Assembly: GCA_012728465.1 (NCBI GenBank)
Contig: JAAYFB010000425.1
Coordinates: 1 to 8,869, forward strand
DNA length: 8,869 bases
Direction: 5' to 3'
DNA from: Proteiniphilum sp.
Lineage (GTDB): Bacteria; Bacteroidota; Bacteroidia; Bacteroidales; Dysgonomonadaceae
Shown: piece after piece, positions 1 to 5,625 of the stretch
How the letters are laid out: each line of letters opens with the position of its first letter
Position numbering within the stretch: position 1 is the stretch's first letter
Notes under the pieces: model-generated
Seen by the model: only the letters and a program-made list of their open reading frames with translations
What the model was told of the DNA's origin: nothing
Database searches by the model: none
Translations under genes and position numbers: made by a program

Positions 1-849
1 GCTTCTGCACAAGAAATTAATGCATCATTGTCTGTAAATACAAGCAAAATAGACGAGTCATCTAGACAAGTATTGCAAATTTTAGAAAGTGATTTACGAA
101 CATTTATTAATGATAGAAGTTGGACAAATATTCAATTCGCATCACAAGAAAAGATAGATTGTAGCTTTACGATTATTGTTAATGAAGCAATAACAGCCAC
201 TTCGTTCGTTGCAGAACTCCATGTGCAGTCTCGCAGACCTGTATTCAACTCCATCTACATGTCGCCAATGCTAAATTATAGAGATGACAAAATAATATTT
301 GACTACATTGAACATCAACCATTGGACTTCGATATCAATAATATAAGTAACAACTTGACAGCAGTGATTGCGTACTATATTTACTTGATACTTGGACTTG
401 ATTTCGATTCTATGACTTCGCTTGGAGGCTCTTCTTTTTTCCAATTAATGCAGACTATTGCTACAAATGCTCAAGTAACTAGTCAAAGCGAATGGGGTTC
501 TTTGGCAGATTATCGAAGTAGAATGTCTATTGTCGCCTCTCTTAACAACCCTCTGTATGACGATTACAGAACCATGTGGTATCATTATCATAGAAAGGGA
601 TTGGACGAAATGACACTGAATATTGATGCGGCTCGCAAAAATATTGTAACTTCGCTTTCTGTTTTGTCTGACTTAAAAAATAATCAACCATACTCGATAT
701 TGCTAGATATATTTGGCGATGCCAAGCTGGATGAGATAATTGATGTGTACTCAAATGGAAAAGCTAATGAACGAAGAGATGCGATAGAAACTCTTCTGCA
801 ATTATACCCTACAAAAAGTAGCCAGATAGACAGACTAAGCAATAAATAA
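1..849 (+). CDS. porD: PorD/DUF4835 family protein, type IX secretion-associated (5' end cut off by window)
   Basis: The reading frame is open from base 1 (A-S-A-Q-E-I-N-A...) to the TAA at 847-849, giving 282 visible residues. The first residues look like the end of a signal peptide (ASA followed by QE), so only about 15-20 residues including the start are probably missing. A TTG at 28 is an artefact of the truncation, not the start. Family hallmarks seen are a WTN..F segment near residue 40, then DCSFTIIVNE, a V-Q-S-R-R-P-V-F-N-S block, an SPMLNY segment, NNLTAVIAYYIYLILGLDFDS in the middle (about 115-140), and WYHYHRKGLDEM about two thirds along. DUF4835 proteins are periplasmic or envelope proteins of Bacteroidetes, named PorD for an association with type IX secretion; the molecular role is not clear from sequence. 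recN begins 29 nt downstream, the usual Bacteroidetes arrangement, so the two are probably cotranscribed. The family call is strong; the T9SS role rests on the family name. Confidence 0.87.
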   Translation, partial: ASAQEINASLSVNTSKIDESSRQVLQILESDLRTFINDRSWTNIQFASQEKIDCSFTIIVNEAITATSFVAELHVQSRRPVFNSIYMSPMLNYRDDKIIFDYIEHQPLDFDINNISNNLTAVIAYYIYLILGLDFDSMTSLGGSSFFQLMQTIATNAQVTSQSEWGSLADYRSRMSIVASLNNPLYDDYRTMWYHYHRKGLDEMTLNIDAARKNIVTSLSVLSDLKNNQPYSILLDIFGDAKLDEIIDVYSNGKANERRDAIETLLQLYPTKSSQIDRLSNK

Positions 850-878
850 AAGATAACTAAATTGCTCTCTAAAAAGAT

Positions 879-2537
879 ATGCTTAAATCACTTTCGATTC
901 AAAATTATGCACTCATTGATTCACTAGAAATCAACTTTAATCGTGGGTTTTCGGTTATTACAGGAGAAACAGGCGCAGGGAAATCAATAATCCTTGGGGC
1001 ATTGTCGCTAATCTTGGGACAACGTGCAGAAAGTAAATTCATAAAACAAAACGAGCAAAAGTGTTCTATTGAAGGGATCTTTGATATTTCACAATATGAC
1101 CTTAAAAAAATATTTGAGGATAGAGATTGGGAGTATCACCCCGAAGAGTGTATCATCAGGCGCGAGATATGGAGTAGTGGCAAATCACGTTCATTTGTAA
1201 ATGACTCTCCAGTTTATCTAGCTGACTTGAAAGAATTGGGTGAAAGATTAATAGATATACATTCACAACATCAAAGTTTATCTTTGAATGATGATTTTTA
1301 TCAACTTAATGTTGTTGATGTATTGGCTAAATCCAAAAAAGAGAAGAAAGTGTTCTTGGATTCTTACACTGTACATAATAAAATAAAAAAAGAACTCTCA
1401 GACGCTCAAGAGGAATATAAAAGAAACATTGAATCAGAGTCCTTTATCAAATTTCAAATAGAAGCCTTAGACGCTGCCAATCTAGTGGCAGAAGAACAAA
1501 AGCAATTGGAAATTGAGCTTGAAACCATTACTCATTCGGAAGATATAAAGTCAGCATTATTCTCAGTTTATAATACATTGTCGGGTGATGAAAATTCGGT
1601 TATTTATGCCCTTGGAGATGTGGTGGAAAAGCTAAGAAATATAGAGAATGTGTATCCTAAAGTTAGCGAGCTAATTGATCGAGCCAATTCAGCACGAATA
1701 GATTTGAAGGATATTGCATTAGAATCCGACAACTACTTTGAGAGTATCGATTTCGATCCAAAGAGACAGCAGCTCGTGGAGGATCGATTAAGCTTAATAT
1801 ATAGCTTGCAAAAGAAACATTCTGTTTCAACCATAGATGAATTAATTGCAATACGTATAAATCTTAATTCTGAACTCAATAATATTACATCATTAGATGA
1901 AAAGATTAAAGAACTAGAGTCCAAGCTTAAAGTGTCATACGCAGATATGACACAAAAAGCCGATATTCTAACAGAAAAAAGAAAGGCTATTACTAATGAT
2001 ATTGAAAAAGAGCTAAAAGATAGGCTTAGGTATTTGGGTATTAATAATGCACAATTTAAATGCAACATTACACGTAAAAACTTACCCGATGCAACTGGTC
2101 AAGACAATATTAGTTTTCTATTCTCTGCAAATAAAAACGTAGAGTTGCAGCCGGTGTCACAAATTGCATCAGGGGGGGAGATTTCTCGACTTATGCTATG
2201 CTTAAAAGCAATGATGGCAGGTGCTACAGCACTGCCCACAATAATTTTTGACGAAATAGATACAGGTACTTCAGGCGAAATAGCAGACAAAATAGGGAAT
2301 ATCATGCGTGAAATGGGTAGCAATATGCAAGTTATAGCTATTTCTCATCTTCCCCAAATTGCGGCTAAAGGCTATGGTCACTACATAGTGTATAAAGAAG
2401 ATACAGATCAAGCTACGACCACATATATGCGTAAACTTACAGAAGTAGAGAGAGTATCGGAGATAGCTCGCATGCTTAGTGGTGCCGAAACTACAGAACA
2501 AGCTATAGAAAATGCAAGAGTTATGCTAGCACAATAG
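879..2537 (+). CDS. recN: DNA repair protein RecN (SMC-like ATPase)
   Basis: RecN is a cytoplasmic SMC-like ATPase that acts early in recombinational repair of double-strand breaks. At 552 residues it has the usual full length. The N-terminus MLKSLSIQNYALID matches the family start and supports the ATG at 879. The Walker A motif GETGAGKS is at residues 29-36 and a DIHSQHQ segment lies near 125-131. A charged, Lys/Glu-rich region at about 150-380 should form the coiled-coil arms. The C-terminal half carries the ABC signature ASGGE (430-434), Walker B TIIFDEID (454-461) and the H-loop histidine in ISHLPQ (H490). All ATPase motifs are intact. It lies 29 nt after porD and upstream of rlmB. I saw no LexA/SOS-type palindrome in front of it, so expression is probably driven from upstream of porD. 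A run of seven G (2172-2178) encodes the two glycines and first base of Glu in the signature motif. Confidence 0.97.
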   Translation: MLKSLSIQNYALIDSLEINFNRGFSVITGETGAGKSIILGALSLILGQRAESKFIKQNEQKCSIEGIFDISQYDLKKIFEDRDWEYHPEECIIRREIWSSGKSRSFVNDSPVYLADLKELGERLIDIHSQHQSLSLNDDFYQLNVVDVLAKSKKEKKVFLDSYTVHNKIKKELSDAQEEYKRNIESESFIKFQIEALDAANLVAEEQKQLEIELETITHSEDIKSALFSVYNTLSGDENSVIYALGDVVEKLRNIENVYPKVSELIDRANSARIDLKDIALESDNYFESIDFDPKRQQLVEDRLSLIYSLQKKHSVSTIDELIAIRINLNSELNNITSLDEKIKELESKLKVSYADMTQKADILTEKRKAITNDIEKELKDRLRYLGINNAQFKCNITRKNLPDATGQDNISFLFSANKNVELQPVSQIASGGEISRLMLCLKAMMAGATALPTIIFDEIDTGTSGEIADKIGNIMREMGSNMQVIAISHLPQIAAKGYGHYIVYKEDTDQATTTYMRKLTEVERVSEIARMLSGAETTEQAIENARVMLAQ

Positions 2538-2542
2538 CATAA
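2521..2542 (+). other. Hairpin overlapping the recN stop codon
   Basis: TTATGCTA (2521-2528) and TAGCATAA (2535-2542) are perfect 8-nt inverted repeats around a 6-nt loop. A G-T wobble (2520/2543) and an A-T pair (2519/2544) can extend the stem. The recN stop TAG is the first triplet of the 3' arm. No T-run follows on the + strand, so it is not a canonical intrinsic terminator. It may be a 3'-end stabilising or attenuator-like element, or chance in AT-rich DNA. Confidence 0.45.
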
Positions 2543-2559
2543 TTAGAATTAAAAGTAAA

Positions 2560-2577
2560 AAGCATATTTCTATGCTT
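2560..2577. other. Second hairpin in the recN-rlmB gap
   Basis: AAGCATA (2560-2566) and TATGCTT (2571-2577) are perfect 7-nt inverted repeats with a 4-nt loop. Read on the - strand the loop is GAAA, a stable GNRA tetraloop, and it is followed by TTTTACTTTT, so the element looks like a weak terminator for antisense transcription. On the + strand no T-run follows. The arms closely resemble those of the hairpin at 2521-2542. Confidence 0.4.
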
Positions 2578-2629
2578 ACAAATAATGAAACAAAATAAAC
2601 AACAAGATATACTTATAAAAACTATATAA

Positions 2630-3373
2630 ATGAGAGATAAAGATATGATCTTCGGCATACGTGCCGTTATTGAAGCGGCAGAAGCTGGGAAGGATATCGA
2701 CAAAGTGCTTGTGAAGCGTGAACTTACAGGAGAATTATTTAAAGAACTTCAAGAGGTGTTGAGATATTATGATATACCTATGCAGAAAGTTCCCGTTGAA
2801 CGCATCGATAGAATTACTCGTAAAAATCACCAGGGTGTTATTGCATTTACAGCAGCGGTTACATATCACAAACTTGATCAGATTGTTCCCTTTCTCTACG
2901 AGCAAGGTAAAAATCCATTCATTCTAATTTTGGATGGCATAACAGATGTTAGAAACTTTGGTGCTATAGCCCGAACATGTGAAGTAGCAGGCGTTGATGC
3001 AATAGTTATCCCTTCACGAGGTAGCGTTTCCGTAAATGCAGATGCTGTAAAAACATCTGCAGGAGCATTGCATACAATACCAGTATGTCGCGAGGATAGC
3101 TTAAAAGAGTCTGTTAGTTATCTTCAAAATAGTGGTATCAAGGTAATAAGTGCAAGTGAGAAAGCTTCAAAACTACATACAGAAGTCACTTATACAGATC
3201 CTGTAGCAATAGTTATGGGAGCCGAGGATGTCGGAGTTTCTAACGAGATTATTCGTATCTGTGATGAGCTTGTTAAAATACCACAGTTTGGAACTATTCA
3301 ATCACTTAATGTATCAGTAGCCGCTGGTGTAATGATTTATGAGGCTGTCAGACAAAGAGGGATTAGTTCTTAA
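2630..3373 (+). CDS. rlmB: 23S rRNA (guanosine-2'-O-)-methyltransferase RlmB (SpoU/TrmH family)
   Basis: A SPOUT-class methyltransferase that uses S-adenosylmethionine to 2'-O-methylate a guanosine (G2251 in E. coli numbering) in the peptidyl-transferase region of 23S rRNA. An N-terminal SpoU substrate-binding domain (about residues 6-77) starts with MIFGIRAVIEA and contains the family segment RKNHQGVIA (64-72). The catalytic domain has motif 1 NFGAIAR (109-115, with the essential Asn and Arg), motif 2 MGAEDVGVS (196-204), and motif 3 spanning IPQFG and SLNVSVAAG (217-233), which forms the trefoil-knot SAM site. Length 247 is typical. I took the ATG at 2630; an alternative ATG at 2645 (M6) would begin right at the conserved block. 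It sits 92 nt after recN with no recognisable promoter in between, and ridA follows after 54 nt. RlmB is preferred over other SpoU paralogues because of the N-terminal domain and the close match of motifs 2 and 3. Confidence 0.93.
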   Translation: MRDKDMIFGIRAVIEAAEAGKDIDKVLVKRELTGELFKELQEVLRYYDIPMQKVPVERIDRITRKNHQGVIAFTAAVTYHKLDQIVPFLYEQGKNPFILILDGITDVRNFGAIARTCEVAGVDAIVIPSRGSVSVNADAVKTSAGALHTIPVCREDSLKESVSYLQNSGIKVISASEKASKLHTEVTYTDPVAIVMGAEDVGVSNEIIRICDELVKIPQFGTIQSLNVSVAAGVMIYEAVRQRGISS

Positions 3374-3427
3374 TAACAAATTGAAAGAAAAAAGTATTGT
3401 AAATAATCACATATAAATAACACGATA

Positions 3428-3805
3428 ATGAAAAAAGTAATAGCAACAACCAATGCCCCTGCTGCGATAGGTCCATATAGTCAAGCAGTGGAAGTGAATG
3501 GTATGATTTTTATTTCTGGACAGGTTCCGGTAAACCCAGCAACAGGTCAACTAGTATCAGGAGGAGTTAGAGAACAAACCACACAGTGCTTTAGTAACAT
3601 AAAGGCTATTTTAAAAGAGGCTGGATTGACTACGAATAATGTTGTTAAAACGACAGTTTTTTTGAGCGATATGACATATTTTGCAGAAATGAATGAGGTG
3701 TATGCTTCGAACTTCGAGGGTGCATTTCCAGCACGATCTACCATTGCAGTAAAAGGTTTGCCATTGAATTGTATGGTAGAAATAGAGGTGATAGCTGTAA
3801 GATGA
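3428..3805 (+). CDS. ridA: RidA family 2-iminobutanoate/2-iminopropanoate deaminase
   Basis: RidA hydrolyses reactive enamine/imine intermediates made by PLP enzymes such as threonine dehydratase, giving 2-ketoacids and ammonia and so protecting other PLP enzymes. It is a small cytosolic homotrimer. The 125 residues match the usual length. Visible family features are IGPYSQA (14-20, with Tyr17), FISGQVP (28-34), the KTTVFLSDM strand (74-82), PARSTIAVKGLP (101-112) with the substrate-binding Arg103, and VEIEVIAV near the end with the conserved acidic residue Glu118. These correspond to Tyr17, Arg105 and Glu120 of E. coli RidA, so deaminase activity is expected. The start ATG at 3428 gives the standard N-terminus. 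Its TGA overlaps the ATG of the following membrane-protein gene, suggesting translational coupling. No substrate-specific partner such as ilvA is in the window. Confidence 0.96.
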   Translation: MKKVIATTNAPAAIGPYSQAVEVNGMIFISGQVPVNPATGQLVSGGVREQTTQCFSNIKAILKEAGLTTNNVVKTTVFLSDMTYFAEMNEVYASNFEGAFPARSTIAVKGLPLNCMVEIEVIAVR

Positions 3806-4176
3806 GAACTATAGGAAATATAATTTGGATAGTGTTTGGTGGGATTTTTATTGCTATTGAGTATGTATTGTCTAGTGTTGCTATGATGGTAACCATTGTT
3901 GGAATACCATTTGGATTACAAACATTGAAGTTAGCAGAAGTGGCACTTTTCCCATTTAATAAAAAGGTAAAGAAAAACCAATCGGCATCAGGTTGTCTAT
4001 CATTTATTATGAATGTAATTTGGTTTTTTGTTGGTAGTATCCCGATTGCATTTACGCATCTATTGTTTGGGCTATTATTTTATATTACCATTGTAGGAAT
4101 ACCATTTGGCAACCAGCATTTTAAATTGATGAAGCTAGCCTTCACACCATTTGGCAAAAAAGTAATTAATATATAG
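3802..4176 (+). CDS. yccF: YccF domain-containing inner-membrane protein
   Basis: A 124-residue integral membrane protein made of two tandem YccF (DUF307) repeats, about residues 6-56 and 71-121. Each repeat runs from N-[IV]-I-W through a hydrophobic stretch to TIVGIPFG (31-38 and 96-103), then a KL..A..PF.KKV tail. The function of the family is unknown; the repeats are predicted to form membrane-embedded hairpins. The start is set at the ATG at 3802, which overlaps the ridA TGA (ATGA) and gives MRTIGNIIWIVFGG, a normal family N-terminus. A longer frame from 3769 would only add residues read out of frame from ridA. It ends the left operon and converges with tatC 32 nt away. The two repeats share a nearly identical DNA stretch. 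Confidence 0.93.
   Translation: MRTIGNIIWIVFGGIFIAIEYVLSSVAMMVTIVGIPFGLQTLKLAEVALFPFNKKVKKNQSASGCLSFIMNVIWFFVGSIPIAFTHLLFGLLFYITIVGIPFGNQHFKLMKLAFTPFGKKVINI
3892..4109 (+). repeat. Internal direct repeat within yccF
   Basis: Bases 3892-3914 and 4087-4109 match at 22 of 23 positions (the only difference is T3900 against A4095). They are 195 nt apart, exactly 65 codons, and encode TIVGIPFG in each YccF unit. The rest of the two units is similar only as protein. This fits an old tandem duplication in the family with local conservation of codons, or gene conversion between the units. Confidence 0.8.
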
Positions 4177-4194
4177 AAATATTGGGGGATGATA

Positions 4195-4207
4195 GGGCAA
4201 TGCGCCC
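4195..4207. terminator. Small hairpin between convergent yccF and tatC (weak terminator candidate)
   Basis: GGGC (4195-4198) and GCCC (4204-4207) can pair around a 5-nt loop in the 32-nt gap between two converging genes, where a bidirectional terminator would be expected. The stem is only 4 bp and neither strand has a clear T-run after it, so this is a weak candidate supported mostly by position. Confidence 0.25.
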
Positions 4208-4208
4208 A

Positions 4209-5030
4209 TTAGTCTAACACTATGGGTAGTTCGTCATCCTCTTCAATTGGATCTTTCTTTACAACAAAAGCACTAATCTCCCACAACATGTAAATTGGTA
4301 AAGTAACTACAATGAGTGAAAATGGATCTCCAGATGGAGTGATGATTGCGGCAAGTACAATAGATCCCACAACTGCATGGCGACGAAACTTCCTGAAGAA
4401 CGATCGATAAATGAGACCTAAATTAGATAGCAACCAAAAAACAAGAGGTAATTCAAACACAATGCCCATTATTAGAATTAGCGTGTAGAAGTTACTCATG
4501 TAAGAGTCAAGAGAAATACTGTTTTTTATGGCGTCACTTAGCTCAAAGGTAATTAAGAATCTGAATATTAATGGGAATACTACGAAATATCCCACCAAAC
4601 ATCCTATTAAAAACATAATTCCACCAAGACCAAATGCTCTTTTTACACCCTTTGTTTCATTTTCATACAGTGCGGGGCTTATAAACCTCCATACTTCATA
4701 TAAAATGTACGGAATACATAAAAGCAAAGCAAAAGAGAAAGAGGTAGATATATAGGTCATGAACTGCGTAGTCATGTTTATGTTTAGCAGTTCTACGTTG
4801 AATGAGTCTGCCGAAAAATCGGGAAGGAAAGGTAAATATTCGCCAGCTTTTTCAAAGAAACGATATGTAACAAAGTCAGATGATCGTGCAGCAAGAATAA
4901 CTGAGTCAAATATAAATGGGATTATAATAAAACCTAACACTGAAAACACTAAAAGCGCAATAATAATACGTATAAGTGTCCATCTAAACTCTTCTAGATG
5001 GTCCCAAAATGACATATCCTTTTCCTTCAT
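4209..5030 (-). CDS. tatC: Sec-independent (twin-arginine) protein translocase subunit TatC
   Basis: TatC is the polytopic inner-membrane receptor that binds twin-arginine signal peptides and nucleates TatA assembly for export of folded proteins. The 273 residues show the family layout. A cytoplasmic N-terminus has SFWDHLEEFRWTLIR (7-21), where Glu14 matches the functional Glu15 of E. coli. Six hydrophobic segments fall at roughly 18-40, 87-111, 134-160, 181-204, 218-232 and 236-252. The first periplasmic loop (about 42-86) is longer than in E. coli, as is usual in Bacteroidetes. Conserved loop residues are in SPALYENETK (118-127, Glu125), the TM4 motif MGIVFELP (188-195, Glu193), and TPSGDPFS (231-238). 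The tail is acidic. The start at 5030 is chosen for length; M6 at 5015 is an alternative. It is downstream of tatA on the same strand, 110 nt away, across a hairpin-rich gap. Confidence 0.95.
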   Translation of the reverse strand: MKEKDMSFWDHLEEFRWTLIRIIIALLVFSVLGFIIIPFIFDSVILAARSSDFVTYRFFEKAGEYLPFLPDFSADSFNVELLNINMTTQFMTYISTSFSFALLLCIPYILYEVWRFISPALYENETKGVKRAFGLGGIMFLIGCLVGYFVVFPLIFRFLITFELSDAIKNSISLDSYMSNFYTLILIMGIVFELPLVFWLLSNLGLIYRSFFRKFRRHAVVGSIVLAAIITPSGDPFSLIVVTLPIYMLWEISAFVVKKDPIEEDDELPIVLD

Positions 5031-5051
5031 GTATGGTTTGTGTAGATAATT

Positions 5052-5099
5052 TCTACTTCGAAAACACTTTTATTTCTATTAAAGCTTTTTCGAAGTAGA
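5052..5099 (-). other. Strong hairpin between tatA and tatC
   Basis: Bases 5052-5064 and 5087-5099 are perfect 13-nt inverted repeats (core CTACTTCGAAAA), with one further A-T pair beyond a mismatch (5050/5101). Inside, after a 2x2 internal loop, CTTT (5067-5070) pairs with AAAG (5081-5084) around a 10-nt loop. The structure ends 21 nt upstream of the tatC ATG. No T-run follows on either strand, so an intrinsic terminator is unlikely. A role in mRNA stability, processing or control of tatC translation is possible. Confidence 0.65.
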
Positions 5100-5112
5100 G
5101 AATAGATTTGTG

Positions 5113-5134
5113 AGCATCTAAATAAATAGGTGCT
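5113..5134 (-). other. Short imperfect hairpin just after the tatA stop
   Basis: AGCATCTA (5113-5120) and TAGGTGCT (5127-5134) form an 8-bp stem around a 6-nt loop: one U-G wobble if read as + RNA, one C-A mismatch as - RNA. It starts 6 nt after the tatA stop codon and precedes the stronger hairpin. It may be part of the tatA 3' structure or chance. Confidence 0.3.
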
Positions 5135-5140
5135 GTATAA

Positions 5141-5347
5141 TTAGTTAGAGTTTGATGCCTTATTGTCGTTAGGATCTGCTTTTATCTCGTCTTCGATATC
5201 GTGCAACCCTCTCTTAAAACTGTTGATTCCTTTCCCTAGCCCTTTCATAAATTCTGGAATTTTTTTACCTCCAAAAAGAATTAATACCACTAGCACTATA
5301 ATAGGAATTTCCCAACCATTCAAGTTAAAAAGTAATAGATTGTCCAT
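5141..5347 (-). CDS. tatA: Sec-independent (twin-arginine) translocase subunit TatA
   Basis: TatA is the small protein that oligomerises to form the transport path of the Tat system. The 68 residues show the complete family pattern: a short N-terminus ending NGWE, one membrane helix (about 13-26), the hinge FGGKKIPE (25-32), an amphipathic helix (about 31-52) rich in Lys and Gly on one face, and a polar, acidic tail. No separate tatB is in the window and this is the only TatA-type gene beside tatC, so a minimal TatAC system is likely here, with TatA possibly also filling the TatB role. A polar Glu13 sits just before the membrane helix. The ATG at 5347 gives the standard N-terminus. A Bacteroidetes-type promoter lies about 54 nt upstream. 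It is divergent from the hydrolase gene at 5626 and followed by tatC. Confidence 0.94.
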   Translation of the reverse strand: MDNLLLFNLNGWEIPIIVLVVLILFGGKKIPEFMKGLGKGINSFKRGLHDIEDEIKADPNDNKASNSN

Positions 5348-5400
5348 AGATGCTGATTTTATTTGATTTGTTTATAAGTGAATATCTTATTTATGTTACG

Positions 5401-5432
5401 CAAAAATAGAACTAATAATTTACGCATACAAT
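5401..5432 (-). promoter_or_regulatory. Candidate Bacteroidetes promoter for tatA-tatC
   Basis: On the - strand, ATTG (5432-5429) is followed after 20 nt by TATTTTTG (5408-5401), a full match to the -7 element TAnnTTTG with a TTG-type -33 element at the right spacing for the Bacteroidetes primary sigma factor. Transcription would start near 5395, giving an AT-rich leader of about 48 nt before the tatA ATG. Confidence 0.5.
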
Positions 5433-5588
5433 TATATTAGTATAAACTTTGTAAAAAAAGATATTGAGTGTAATTTATGCCATATAATAATTGCACATGC
5501 AACTTCTTTCGAGAGATGTTATAATCAATTAGTGCATTATAATAATGTTAACTTTCAGAAAAATGGTATGACGACGATGAATTTATTT

Positions 5589-5596
5589 TAAATTTG
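5589..5596 (+). promoter_or_regulatory. Candidate -7 promoter element for the GHL10 hydrolase gene
   Basis: TAAATTTG fully matches the Bacteroidetes -7 consensus TAnnTTTG and lies 29 nt before the ATG at 5626, implying a leader of roughly 20-25 nt. No convincing TTTG is seen 19-21 nt upstream, so the -33 element is weak or absent and the call rests on the -7 box and position. Confidence 0.4.
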
Positions 5597-5625
5597 TACC
5601 TTAAAGAATATATTGGTTGCAATAA

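Larger units (their letters stand above)
5348..5625. other. Divergent intergenic region between tatA and the GHL10 hydrolase gene
   Basis: These 278 nt hold no convincing gene. They contain candidate promoters for both directions and several AT-rich dyads: TTGCA-N2-TGCAA (5491-5502), TTATAAT-N10-ATTATAA (5519-5525/5536-5542), and CATTAT-A-ATAATG (5535-5547). The last resembles in size and symmetry the 6-1-6 or 7-1-7 operators of Fur/PerR-type regulators but is not a clear match to their consensus. Short palindromes are expected by chance in such AT-rich DNA. Confidence 0.4.

Noticed and set aside
28..30. TTG as start codon of the first gene
   Set aside because: The frame is open to base 1 and the residues before it look like a signal-peptide cleavage region (ASA-QE), so the real start lies outside the window.
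850..878. SOS (LexA) box or own promoter for recN
   Set aside because: The 29-nt gap after porD has no palindrome resembling a LexA site and no TAnnTTTG element; cotranscription is more likely.
1733..2068. 111-codon - strand frame inside recN, rich in Ser and Leu
   Set aside because: A Ser/Leu-rich translation is typical of the reverse complement of a coiled-coil coding region; recN is intact on the + strand.
3769..3801. Upstream in-frame extension of yccF (11 extra residues)
   Set aside because: The extra residues are out-of-frame ridA sequence and polar; the ATG at 3802 overlapping the ridA stop gives the normal family N-terminus.
4528..5049. Two + strand open frames (75 and 96 codons) opposite tatC
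   Set aside because: They are antisense to a clear TatC gene; their translations show no domain, and tatC motifs fully explain the region.
5041..5107. MITE-like element: long inverted repeat flanked by TAGAT on both sides (5043-5047 and 5103-5107)
   Set aside because: The 5-nt flank match is not adjacent to the arms, there is no second copy in the window, and AT-rich 5-mers recur by chance; an RNA hairpin in an operon gap is simpler.
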